Shown one piece after another: positions 35,284 through 43,961 of a stretch of DNA of 64,000 nt (positions are counted from its first letter, which is position 1; the number at the start of each line of letters is the position of its first letter). This stretch comes from JAJXWB01 sp046349085 (lineage in GTDB: Bacteria; Pseudomonadota; Alphaproteobacteria; Rhizobiales; Beijerinckiaceae). A program made the position numbers and the translations under genes. Below the pieces are notes generated by a model. That model had not been told where the DNA came from. It did no database searches and saw only the letters and a program-made list of their open reading frames with translations. The stretch lies in contig JAXMDA010000008.1 of the NCBI GenBank assembly GCA_046349085.1, forward strand, positions 62,001 to 126,000, read 5' to 3'.

Positions 35284-36954
35284 TCAGTCGTCGTCGTTCC
35301 TGCGCGGCGCGGCGGTGAGCGCGGCGCGCTGGCGGCCGGGCGGCGCGGCGAAGCGGTCGGCCGGCGGATCTGCCGGACGCGCGCCGAAACGGCCGGCGGC
35401 CCCGGCCGCCTCGAGGGCGGACGCACGGGCGCGGGCGGCGGCGCGCGGCGCATTGATCGTGGAGCCGAGAACGGTCTGCGTCGTCAGGCGGGCGGCCGGC
35501 TGCGCGCCGGACATGGCGCCGAAATTCGAGCGGTCGAGGCGGGCGGGGGCGACGGCCTCGCGGCGCGGCGGCAAGGGAACGTTCGCGGGCGAAATGGTCG
35601 CCGTGCGGTCGGGGCGCTTTTCCTCGGCCGCAGGCGCGGCGGCGCCGCGCAGCAGCGGCGGGGCGTTGAAGGCCGCCGCGCGCGTGAATTCGGTCGGACG
35701 GGCGGGCGGCAGCGGCGCGAAAGCGAGAAATGACGGCAGGTCGCTCGGCCGCCGCGGCGGCAGGGGCGTCTCGTCGTCAAGATCTATCGCCGCGGCCTTG
35801 GCGGCCGCCTTCTCGGGGCCCCTGGCCTCTTCATCGTCAAGCGGTTGCTGCCTGGCGGTCTTCGGCGGCTCGAGCGCCGCCGTCTGGGCGCGGGGCTCGG
35901 GTTGCGGCGCGGGCGCGGCGGCAGGCGGGGCCGGCGGCGCAGGCTCGGCCTGCTGGACGGGCTGCGCCGGGGCGGGGCCCGGCGACATGTAGGTTTCGCC
36001 GCGCGGCAGGTCGCGCTGCGCGCGCGCGACCGGCGCGGGCTGACCGCGGTTCGCCTCTTCGAGGAAGAAGCTGCGCGCGCCGTCGTCGCCGACGCCCGGG
36101 CTCGGCGCATAGGCCGCCACTTCCGTGCGGCCGCGCGAGGCGCGGGTGGCGATGCGCGAGCCGCGCCCGCCCCGTGTGACGCCGCCTTCCTCGTCGTCCT
36201 CGCCGCCGCCGAACAGGAAAGCGAAGAAACTCTTCGAGGTCGAGGACGGCGGCACGGCGATGTTGCCCATCGCCTCGAGTTCGGCGCGGGCCTCCTCGTA
36301 GCGGGCGAGCGGCTGGTTGTTGGAGGGCAGGTGGACGGTCTTGCCGTCCGGGAACAGGCGCACGAGCTGGTCGTAGCTCATGCGCGGCCAGGAGCGGACG
36401 GAGCCGACGTCGAGATGCACGAAGGGCGAGCGCGGATACCAGCCGACGCCGCCGTATTGCAGCTTCATGCCGATCTCGCGGATCTGGTGCATCCCCAGGC
36501 CCGGCATGGTCGTGTCCATGGCCTTGCCGAGCATGTGCTGCGAATGTTTCGCCACCGCGCGCGAGCGGCGGCGCAGCGCGGCGTTGGTGCCGGGCGAGCG
36601 ATAGGCGGAGAGCACGGTGATCGGGCTCGAGCCCGCGCCCGCCTCGCGATAGACCTGCCAGACCACGTCGAACAGGCGCGGGTCCATGGTGGTCGCTTCG
36701 TCGTTGCGCCAGTCGCGCAGGAACCAGTTGAGCTGCTTCAAAACGCTCGCGTCGTAGCGGCCGCCGACCATGTAGGTGGCGGCGATCTGGTCCTTGTTGT
36801 GCGCGTGATAGAGATAGATCGTGCGGGTGTCGCCATTGGCGATCGCCGTCTGCGTGCCGGTGGAGGCCAGACAAAGCGCCGCCGCGACAGCCGCCGAACC
36901 GGCGGCCTGCGCAAGGACAGGGCGCTTCGCTCGCTTTTGCACTGAAACCGGCAA
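35284..36954 (-). CDS. DUF882 (YcbK/M15-like) secreted protein with a long Pro/Ala-rich tail
   Basis: From the TTG at 36954, which has GGGAGG about 5 bases before it, the protein has 556 residues (a GTG at 36942 is the alternative). A signal segment (to about QTAIANGD) is followed by a peptidase M15-like DUF882 domain (about 40-215) with TMDPRLFDVVWQVY, VLSAYRSPGTNA, the metal-type HSQHMLGKAMD and FVHLDVGSVRSW. DUF882 proteins are predicted zinc-dependent murein peptidases (MepK-like). The remaining 340 residues are disordered and rich in Pro, Ala and Arg, much longer than usual. The frame is open far upstream, but that part is not conserved-looking. Confidence 0.8.
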   Translation of the reverse strand: MPVSVQKRAKRPVLAQAAGSAAVAAALCLASTGTQTAIANGDTRTIYLYHAHNKDQIAATYMVGGRYDASVLKQLNWFLRDWRNDEATTMDPRLFDVVWQVYREAGAGSSPITVLSAYRSPGTNAALRRRSRAVAKHSQHMLGKAMDTTMPGLGMHQIREIGMKLQYGGVGWYPRSPFVHLDVGSVRSWPRMSYDQLVRLFPDGKTVHLPSNNQPLARYEEARAELEAMGNIAVPPSSTSKSFFAFLFGGGEDDEEGGVTRGGRGSRIATRASRGRTEVAAYAPSPGVGDDGARSFFLEEANRGQPAPVARAQRDLPRGETYMSPGPAPAQPVQQAEPAPPAPPAAAPAPQPEPRAQTAALEPPKTARQQPLDDEEARGPEKAAAKAAAIDLDDETPLPPRRPSDLPSFLAFAPLPPARPTEFTRAAAFNAPPLLRGAAAPAAEEKRPDRTATISPANVPLPPRREAVAPARLDRSNFGAMSGAQPAARLTTQTVLGSTINAPRAAARARASALEAAGAAGRFGARPADPPADRFAAPPGRQRAALTAAPRRNDDD

Positions 36955-37319
36955 CTCGCCTCCCGTCCTGCCCCGCGACTCCGGCGTTCGCTGCGCGCCG
37001 CAATCCGCGTCGCTATCGCCGACGTCGCTGTGCGGCGAGAAGCGAACTTGGTCAATGCAATCTTGCCGAGAAGCGTTAACGTCGCGTAACGCGTTGCACT
37101 GCAAGAAGCGGTTTCCAAACGCGCGATATCGCGACTTCGTGGCGAAAGATAGCCGCAACGCCTTAATCCTGACAATCACGAGCAGGGCTCGCGATTGTCG
37201 AAGCTTACGCTAAAAGGCCGGCGCGGACCTTGTGGCGGGGCAAAGCCGGCAAGCCGCTAAGATTTTCATTAAACACGAATTCTTACCGCGGTTTAGGGTC
37301 CGGGGGTTACCGTCGGGGC
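36955..37319. other. Divergent gap between the DUF882 gene and the autotransporter
   Basis: No gene is supported in these 365 bases. A perfect dyad GCGTTA-N8-TAACGC lies at 37073-37092, about 120 bases before the DUF882 start. The region is richer in A and T than the neighbours around 37255-37290 (CTAAGATTTTCATTAAAC), a likely promoter area for the autotransporter. Confidence 0.55.
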
Positions 37320-40300
37320 ATGTTCAGCCGGCCCCTGCCCCCGCATCGTGGCGCTTTTGTCGCCTTCAGGCTGCCGCTTTTGACGGCCGCGAGCATGGCC
37401 GCGCTCGCAGCCGCGGGCCCGGCTCTGGCCGGTTGCGCGCCGGGCAACGGCGGACCGCGCGACTACCTGTGCACGGGCGTCATCAACGACTTCACCAACA
37501 ACATCAACGCGCGCACGCTCACGCTGAACGGCGCGACGATCACCGGTCTTTTCGCGATGATTCCGACCGCCAACGGAAACATTGCTTTCTCGATGGACGC
37601 GGCCTCCTCGATCACCAACACGGTGGGCGGAGGGCCGCATGTCAACGGGACCGGATTGCTGCTTTACACATCCAACGGCTCGATCGACACGAACACGCCC
37701 AGCGGATCGGGCATCAACGGCAAGATCACCGCGCCGGACGGCACAGCCCTGATGGCCATCACGAGCGGCGCGGGATCCAACATCAACATAACCACGGGCG
37801 CGACCGCCGTGCTGACCGGCGAGACGGGCGGGCTCGGCGCGCGAACCGACAGCAACGGCGCAATCAACCTCAACATCGCCGGCAAGATCGTATCGAGCGA
37901 GGGCTACGGCATCGCGGCGCAGGCGGTCGACGGCACGGTCAACATCAAGGTCGACGCCGACGTCAATGCGGCCGGCGACGGCGTCGATGCGCTGACGACC
38001 GGCAAGGGCGCCATCAACATCAGCGGCGCAGGCAATATCACGTCGAGCGGCGGCGTGGGGGTGAATGCGGAAGCGGCGGGCGGCGGCAACGTTTCGATCA
38101 ATCTCAGCGGAACGATCACGGGCGCCGTCGCGGGCATTGTGGCGCAGTCGCATGGCGGCGACGTCACGGTCAACGCGACGGGCAAGGTGACGGGCGGCGA
38201 CGGCATCATCGCCTCGACGACCGGAAGCGGCGCCGTCACCGTCACGACCGGGGGGAAGGTCACTGCGACGACGGGCGACGGCGTCGCCGCGCAGAGCGAG
38301 AACGGATGGGCGGTGGTCAATGTCGGCGCCGGCGGCGTGACGGCCGCCAGCGACGGCGTGGTCGCGATGGCCACCGGCAAGGGTTCGGTCAAGGTGCAGG
38401 CGCACGGCGACATTTCCGGCGCGACCGGCTACGGCATTGCAGCGTCGACAAAAAGCGGTTCGATCGAGATCGATCTCGACGCCGGCAAATTCGTTTCCGG
38501 CGGCATCGCCGGCGTGATCGTGCAGACGCAGACGGGCGACGCGACCATCAACAACGCCGGCACGATCAAGGGCGGCGGCTCGAAAGGCGCGGCTGTCATC
38601 ATCGACGTCAACAAGGGCTCGGCGACGCTCAACAATTCCGGCACGATCCAGGCCGACGCCAACGGCATGGCGATCGGCGTCGCCAGCGGCGCGGCCCTCA
38701 TCAAGAACACCGGAAAAATCGACGGCACGATCGTCAGCAATGGCATTGCGACGGTCGTCAACGACGGGACGTGGAATAACGCCGCCGGCTCCTACATCGA
38801 CTTCCTGAAGAACACCGGCGTCATCAACATGGGCTCGGACCCCACCAAGACCGGCCTTCTGGTCGTGACCGGCGACGCCAGCTTCGGGCCGGGCTCCTAT
38901 TACAATGCGCGCATAACCTCGACGAGCAGCGATACGATCTATGTCGGCGGCAAGGCCACGATCGATGGAGGCCTCGTTCGCATCTCGGCCGACCAGGACG
39001 GCACATACCAGCGTGGCTCGCGCTACATTCTGCTCTACGCCAAAGGCGGTTTGACCGGGCAGTTCGACGGCGTCATTTCCGACATGTCGAAATACACGGG
39101 CATCCTGACCTACGACGCCAACGACGTCTACCTGACGGTCCTGTTGCGCGACTTCCGCTCCTTCGCGCGCACGCGCAACCAGTGGTCGGTCGCTAACGGC
39201 ATATACTGGGCGACGGCGCAGATGTCCGGCGGGCTCGGCGGCCAGATGCTTCTGGCGCTGAACCAGGCCTCGGACGCTTCCGTCGCCACGTCGCTTACAC
39301 AGCTCTCCGGCGACGGCGTCGTCACCGGGGCGGCCAATGCGGCGTTGCAGACGAGCCATCTCTTCACGTCCGTGCTCGACGACCAGCAGGCCTTGTGGCG
39401 CGACTCTGCGCCCCGCGACCAGATCGTGCGCCGCGTCGAGCCGTTCGCCTATGCGCCGACCCGGGCCGATGGAAGCAAATGGCCGGTGTCGCGCCAGACC
39501 TATGCGCCGGCGCCCGTGCGCAACGACGGCGTGCAGCGCTGGCGCGTCTGGGCGTCGGGCTTCGGCGGCCGCTCCAGCCTGGCCGGCGACACTGTCGCGG
39601 GCTCTGCCGACCAGAAGCTGAATTCCTACGGCGGCGCGCTCGGCGTCGACTACCAGATGGGCTCCAGCATGCTCCTGGGCATGGCGCTCGGCGGTTCGTC
39701 CAGCGCGTTCAACGCCGGCAATGCGACGGGCAGCGCGGCCGGCGTCCATGTCGGCGGCTATACGGGCTTCCGCGTGCAATCATTCTACGGCACGGCGAGC
39801 GTCGCCTATTCGAACTACGCCAACAAGACGTTGCGCACGGTGGGCGCCATCGGCGCCGTCGCCGGCGAGCAGGAAGAGGGCAGGTTCACGTCCGAAGAAG
39901 TGCGCACGCGCCTTGAAATCGGGCGGCGCATCGCGTCCGACAATTACGCGGTCACGCCCTTCACGGCGATCGAGATCGCGCATCTGCACACCAAGCCGTT
40001 CATCGAGCAGGCGGCCGGCGGCGTCGGCATGTTCGCGCTGGGCTTCAAGAGCCAGGGCGTCGCTTCGACGCCGACCTTCATCGGCCTCAAGGCGGAAGGC
40101 CGGTTCGATCTCGCCGGCGCCATCCTCACGCCCTGGATCTCGCTCGCCTGGCGTCACGAATGGTCGACGAGCCGCACGCAGACGGCCTCGCTCGTCGCAT
40201 TGCCGGGCGCGAGCTTCGTCATCATCGGCGCCAGTCCGGCGCGGGACGCGGCGCAGGTGAAGGCGGGCGTCAATCTCGCCGTCACGCAGCAGGTGGCGGT

Positions 40301-40379
40301 CTTCGCCAGCTTCGAGGGCGAATTCGGCACGAAAAACCCGGTCTACGGCGGCAAGGGCGGCGTGAAAGTGGCGTGGTAA
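37320..40379 (+). CDS. Autotransporter (type Va secretion) with repetitive passenger
   Basis: From the ATG at 37320 the protein has 1019 residues: a signal peptide (to about GPALAGCAP), a beta-helical passenger (about 60-600) and a C-terminal translocator barrel (about 735-1019). The passenger has at least five imperfect repeats of about 40 residues built on a G(D/Y)G(V/I)xAxTxxG alternation, for example AGDGVDALTTGKG, GGDGIIASTTGSG, TGDGVAAQSENG and ASDGVVAMATGKG. The barrel starts near WRVWASGFGGRSSLAG and ends GGVKVAW with the aromatic last residue that barrels need. No protease motif is seen in the passenger, so it is probably adhesive or structural. Confidence 0.88.
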   Translation: MFSRPLPPHRGAFVAFRLPLLTAASMAALAAAGPALAGCAPGNGGPRDYLCTGVINDFTNNINARTLTLNGATITGLFAMIPTANGNIAFSMDAASSITNTVGGGPHVNGTGLLLYTSNGSIDTNTPSGSGINGKITAPDGTALMAITSGAGSNINITTGATAVLTGETGGLGARTDSNGAINLNIAGKIVSSEGYGIAAQAVDGTVNIKVDADVNAAGDGVDALTTGKGAINISGAGNITSSGGVGVNAEAAGGGNVSINLSGTITGAVAGIVAQSHGGDVTVNATGKVTGGDGIIASTTGSGAVTVTTGGKVTATTGDGVAAQSENGWAVVNVGAGGVTAASDGVVAMATGKGSVKVQAHGDISGATGYGIAASTKSGSIEIDLDAGKFVSGGIAGVIVQTQTGDATINNAGTIKGGGSKGAAVIIDVNKGSATLNNSGTIQADANGMAIGVASGAALIKNTGKIDGTIVSNGIATVVNDGTWNNAAGSYIDFLKNTGVINMGSDPTKTGLLVVTGDASFGPGSYYNARITSTSSDTIYVGGKATIDGGLVRISADQDGTYQRGSRYILLYAKGGLTGQFDGVISDMSKYTGILTYDANDVYLTVLLRDFRSFARTRNQWSVANGIYWATAQMSGGLGGQMLLALNQASDASVATSLTQLSGDGVVTGAANAALQTSHLFTSVLDDQQALWRDSAPRDQIVRRVEPFAYAPTRADGSKWPVSRQTYAPAPVRNDGVQRWRVWASGFGGRSSLAGDTVAGSADQKLNSYGGALGVDYQMGSSMLLGMALGGSSSAFNAGNATGSAAGVHVGGYTGFRVQSFYGTASVAYSNYANKTLRTVGAIGAVAGEQEEGRFTSEEVRTRLEIGRRIASDNYAVTPFTAIEIAHLHTKPFIEQAAGGVGMFALGFKSQGVASTPTFIGLKAEGRFDLAGAILTPWISLAWRHEWSTSRTQTASLVALPGASFVIIGASPARDAAQVKAGVNLAVTQQVAVFASFEGEFGTKNPVYGGKGGVKVAW

Positions 40380-40447
40380 CGAAAGCGTGCGTCAGGGAAC
40401 CCTCGCGTGAAGGCGCCGTTGCTCCTCCTTCAGAAGGGAGACAGCCG

Positions 40448-40696
40448 ATGCGTTACTTTTCGCTCGCCCTGTTGTCCGTCGCCACGGTCGCGCTCGGCGC
40501 GCCGACGGCCTCGGCGCAATATTTTTACCGCCCGCCGGTCGTCTACGACGGCCCATCCTACAGCCCGTATTACGGAGCGCCGGCCCGGGCGTTCTATTGC
40601 GTGAAGGACTGCACGCAGGACACCAGCCCTTGCGACCCGCCGGAATTCAAGCGGACGGACGGGCGGTGCTCAAATCCGGCCCCTGGCGTGCGGTAG
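40448..40696 (+). CDS. Small secreted cysteine-containing protein (82 residues)
   Basis: The protein has a clear signal peptide (1-23, VALGAPTASAQYF) and a mature part of about 59 residues, rich in Tyr and Pro (YRPPVVYDGPSYSPYYG) with four cysteines (CVKDC, PCDPP, RCSNP) that could form two disulphides. A Shine-Dalgarno GAAGGGAGA is 7 bases before the ATG. It follows the autotransporter by 68 bases on the same strand and may be co-transcribed. No family recognised. Confidence 0.65.
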   Translation: MRYFSLALLSVATVALGAPTASAQYFYRPPVVYDGPSYSPYYGAPARAFYCVKDCTQDTSPCDPPEFKRTDGRCSNPAPGVR

Positions 40697-40702
40697 CGCC
40701 TG

Positions 40703-41716
40703 CTAGCGCCGCGCGTATTTTTTCGAGAGCGCGTCGGCGGCGTGGAAATCGAAGAGCTTGCCGACCTCCGGATTGGCTTCCCATTCGATCATGCGCGGCG
40801 CCATTAGCTGCGCGCGCTGATGCCTTGCATAGACGGCGAACGAGCCTTCGACATAACCTCGGAGGTCGTCGAACTGGCCGACGTTGCGCGCCAGCCTGTA
40901 GTTGGAACGCTTGAATAAATAGCTGCCGCGATGCCCGTAGCGTTCGGCGATCTCCGGATAGACGGGGAACACGACGCCGCGCACGATGTCGTCGACGGCG
41001 AAATCGGCGAATTCGACCGGGGCCGTCTTCATGCCGGCCTTGGCCAGCAGCGCCTTCGCCACGTCGAAAAGCACATGCGCCTTAGGGTGGTTCATGGAAT
41101 ACATGAACGGCCCCGACCGGCTCCAGCGGATGAGTTCCGCGGACAGATCGAGGCCCGAGGCCTTGGCGAATTCCAGGAATTCGCGCGCCGAATCCTCCCA
41201 CACGTCGAAATATCCCAAGGCCTCGAACAAGGGCTCGCCGAACAAGGCGACCGTCTGGTCGACGGTCATGCCACGCAGATAGGCAAAGAGCGCGATGGCC
41301 GAATGATAGGGCCCGGTCGGGCCCTCGATCGGATAACCGGAGCGGGTCGGATCGAGAATGTAGATCGTGTCCGGATGGAAGCCGGAAAAGACGATGCTCG
41401 GGATCGGCGCAACATCGGGCAGCAGCGCCTTCAACTCCTCCCATCCGCCGCCGCGCACGAAACCCGGCTGGAACTCGAGCGAGAAGACATGGTCGTAGCC
41501 GGCCAGCGTCTTCGCCAGCATGTCGAGCGTGGTGACGCCCTTGCGCACGATGGTGAAACGGTCGACATGCGCGTGCGGGATCAGCAGCTTCATGCCGTAC
41601 GCGATGCCGAAGCTCTGGCAATTGCCGACGACGGCGATGCGGGGCGCGCCCTTTTCCCGTCCCAGCAGGCGACGCACCCAGACGTGCAGAAGCTGATGAT
41701 CGATCTCTGAAAGCAT
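40703..41716 (-). CDS. WcbI-like polysaccharide biosynthesis putative acetyltransferase (paralogue 1)
   Basis: The 337-residue protein has the WcbI-type start RIAVVGNCQSFGIAYGMKLL (about residues 26-45) with the conserved GNCQS, and further family-like blocks GFHPDTIYILDPT, GPTGPYHSAIALFAYLRG, YFDVWEDS, FMYSMNHPKAHV and YGHRGSYLFK. WcbI of Burkholderia pseudomallei is a CoA-binding enzyme thought to acetylate capsule sugars. The start at 41716 is the first ATG giving this family's length; the frame upstream is antisense to paralogue 2's flank. It lies 53 bases downstream of paralogue 2 on the same strand. Confidence 0.75.
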   Translation of the reverse strand: MLSEIDHQLLHVWVRRLLGREKGAPRIAVVGNCQSFGIAYGMKLLIPHAHVDRFTIVRKGVTTLDMLAKTLAGYDHVFSLEFQPGFVRGGGWEELKALLPDVAPIPSIVFSGFHPDTIYILDPTRSGYPIEGPTGPYHSAIALFAYLRGMTVDQTVALFGEPLFEALGYFDVWEDSAREFLEFAKASGLDLSAELIRWSRSGPFMYSMNHPKAHVLFDVAKALLAKAGMKTAPVEFADFAVDDIVRGVVFPVYPEIAERYGHRGSYLFKRSNYRLARNVGQFDDLRGYVEGSFAVYARHQRAQLMAPRMIEWEANPEVGKLFDFHAADALSKKYARR

Positions 41717-41769
41717 TGGCCGGCAGGGGTAAATGCTCGCGCCCGCGCTGACAAGCGCCGGGCGGCTGT

Positions 41770-42801
41770 TCAGCGCGCCAGCGCCCGGCGCTTCAGCTCC
41801 TCCGCCGACAACGCGCCGAGTATCCGGGAAATTTCCGCGTCGCCCAGCCATTGGTCGACGCGCTCGTGCACGAGCTGTTCGCGGCGCCTTTCGGCGTAAT
41901 GGGCGAAGGAGCGGGCGATATAGGCCCGCAGGTCCAGCATTTCGCCGACGCCGCGGCTGAACCGGTAGTGGGCGAGCTTGAGCACGGTCGAGCCGCGCAA
42001 TCCGTAATGTTCGGCCAGCGGCGGGTAGACGGGGAGAATGTAGTCCCGCGACAGGTCGTCGACGGCATAGTCGTCGGTGTCGAGCGGCTGCGCCCGCAAT
42101 CCGGCCTTGTCCATGGCGATGCGGGCGATGTCGAACATCACCTGCGGGCGCGGATGGGTCGGCGTGTACATGAAGGCGCGGCCGCGCGCCCAGCGGGCGA
42201 CGGCGTTCTCGAGCTTCATGTGGGCCGCCTTGCCGGCGCGCATGACTTCGTCGACGGCGCTCGGCCAGACGTCCAGATAGCCGACGAAGGCGAAGACATC
42301 GTGGGTGAAGAGCGCCTCGGTCTGCTCGATGGAAAAGCCGCTGATGTGGCCGAAGAGCGTCAGCGCCGAATGATAGACGCCGGCCGGACCCATGATGAAG
42401 CGGTAGTTCTTCGTCGGGTCCAGCAGGTGGATCGTGTCGGGGTGGAAACCGTAGAAATTGACGGTCGGCAGGCGGACGATTTCCGGCATATCCGCGAAAA
42501 GCGCGTCGGAGGTTGCATTGTCGCGCAGGATCTGGGGGCCAAAATCCTGCGAAAAAACATGGTCGTAGCCAGCCAGGGCGGAGCGCAGGGTCTTGAGGTC
42601 GGTCAGCGAGGGCGCAACCAGCGCGTAGCGGTCGACGACGAGGCCGGGGTCGAACAATTTCAGCGCGAAAGCGTAGCCGAAACTCTGGCAATTGCCGACG
42701 ACGGCGATCCTTCGCGCCGGCTTGCCGCCGTTCGCCCTGAGACGCGCGAGCTTCTGGTCCCGCCAATGGCGCGCGATCTGGCGGTCGAGCAGAGAGAACA
42801 T
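41770..42801 (-). CDS. WcbI-like polysaccharide biosynthesis putative acetyltransferase (paralogue 2)
   Basis: The 343-residue protein shares every block with paralogue 1: RIAVVGNCQSFGYAFALKLF, YDHVFSQDFG, FHPDTIHLLDPTKN, GPAGVYHSALTLFGHISG, VGYLDVWPSA, FMYTPTHPRPQVMFD and YGLRGSTVLKLAHYRFSRGV. The divergence is large enough for separate substrates. There is no signal peptide; it is probably cytoplasmic and works on an activated sugar or lipid-linked oligosaccharide. The ATG at 42801 is preferred to an upstream frame. It is divergent from the GSCFA gene with a 92-base gap that must hold both promoters. Confidence 0.75.
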   Translation of the reverse strand: MFSLLDRQIARHWRDQKLARLRANGGKPARRIAVVGNCQSFGYAFALKLFDPGLVVDRYALVAPSLTDLKTLRSALAGYDHVFSQDFGPQILRDNATSDALFADMPEIVRLPTVNFYGFHPDTIHLLDPTKNYRFIMGPAGVYHSALTLFGHISGFSIEQTEALFTHDVFAFVGYLDVWPSAVDEVMRAGKAAHMKLENAVARWARGRAFMYTPTHPRPQVMFDIARIAMDKAGLRAQPLDTDDYAVDDLSRDYILPVYPPLAEHYGLRGSTVLKLAHYRFSRGVGEMLDLRAYIARSFAHYAERRREQLVHERVDQWLGDAEISRILGALSAEELKRRALAR

Positions 42802-42893
42802 AGCTTCGGAGCCTCGGCGCTGGCTCGGCCGCGGCAGGCGCCCGGCGTGACAAGAGAGGGCTGCGCGCCTATTTTGGCGCAAGGCTCAGGAGA

Positions 42894-43961
42894 ATGCCCT
42901 TGTCCTCCAATCCCTACAGCGACCTACCCGACCATCGGTTCTGGCGCAAGGCCGTGGCCGGCCTGCCGCCCTTCGCCATCGATCCGATCGTCGACCTGCC
43001 TTTCCGTATTTCGCCCGCAGACAAGGTGGCGACCGGCGGCTCGTGCTTCGCGCAGCATCTGGCCAAGCGCCTGCAACAGAGCGGCTTCCACTACTACCAG
43101 GTGGAGACCGCGCCGGCCGGCATGGACGCGGGCCAGGCCGAGCACCAGCAATACGGCGTCTATTCCTGCCGCTACGGCAATATCTACACGACCCGGCAAT
43201 TGCTCCAGTTGTTCGATCGGGCCTTCGGCCTGTTCAAGCCGGAGCTGGACGTCTGGACGCGCAAGGACGGGCGCTTCGTCGATCCGTTCCGCCCGCGCGT
43301 CAATCCGGACGGCTTCGCAAGCCCCGAGGAGGTGCGCGCCGACCGCGAGAAGCACCTGGCGGCCGTGCGAAAGATGTTCCAGACGCTGGATGTCTTCCTG
43401 TTCACCTTCGGCCTGACGGAAGCCTGGGTGCACAAGGCGGATGGCGCGGTGCTGCAGATCGCGCCGGGCGTCGACGGCGGGGAGTACGATCCGGAAAAAT
43501 ACGTGTTCTGGAATTCGCGCGTGTCGGAAGTCTCGGGCGATTTCCTGTCGTTCGTGGACAAGCTGCACGCGATCAACCCGAAGGCGCGAATCATCACCTC
43601 GGTTTCGCCGGTGCCGATCGCCGCGACCCAGGTTCCGCGCCACGTGCTGGTGTCGAATTCCGCCTCGAAGTCGATCCTGCGCGTGGCGGCGGACGAGGTG
43701 TCCTCGGCGCGCCAGAACATCGCCTATTTCCCGTCCTACGACGTCGTGACGTTCGGGCCGAACGCGGCGAAATTCTACGCCGAATCCATGCGGCAACTGA
43801 CCCCGGTCGGGGTGAGCGCGGTGATGCGCATTTTCTTCGACCATTTCGCCGAAGGCGGAAAGGCGACGAGCCCGGTCAAGCACCTCAAGGTGGATGTCGC
43901 CCGCGAAAGCGCGGAAGCGGCGAAGATCATCTGCGACGAGGAAGCCATCGAGGCGGCGTGA
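42894..43961 (+). CDS. GSCFA-domain protein
   Basis: The 355-residue protein shows the eponymous motif in ATGGSCFAQHLAKRL (about residues 46-60) and the rest of the family pattern: YGNIYTTRQLLQL near 95, FTFGLTEAWVHKADG near 168-182, TSVSPVPIAAT near 240 and AVMRIFFDHFAEGG near 303. GSCFA proteins resemble SGNH/GDSL esterases or acyltransferases; their substrates are mostly unknown. The ATG follows CAGGAGA. It faces away from two WcbI-like genes, which suggests a shared acyl-modification task on surface polysaccharide. Confidence 0.88.
   Translation: MPLSSNPYSDLPDHRFWRKAVAGLPPFAIDPIVDLPFRISPADKVATGGSCFAQHLAKRLQQSGFHYYQVETAPAGMDAGQAEHQQYGVYSCRYGNIYTTRQLLQLFDRAFGLFKPELDVWTRKDGRFVDPFRPRVNPDGFASPEEVRADREKHLAAVRKMFQTLDVFLFTFGLTEAWVHKADGAVLQIAPGVDGGEYDPEKYVFWNSRVSEVSGDFLSFVDKLHAINPKARIITSVSPVPIAATQVPRHVLVSNSASKSILRVAADEVSSARQNIAYFPSYDVVTFGPNAAKFYAESMRQLTPVGVSAVMRIFFDHFAEGGKATSPVKHLKVDVARESAEAAKIICDEEAIEAA

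Noticed and set aside
37293..39779. An 828-codon minus-strand frame opposite the autotransporter
   Set aside because: The autotransporter has a signal peptide, regular repeats and a barrel; the antisense frame only mirrors its repetitive GC-rich codons.
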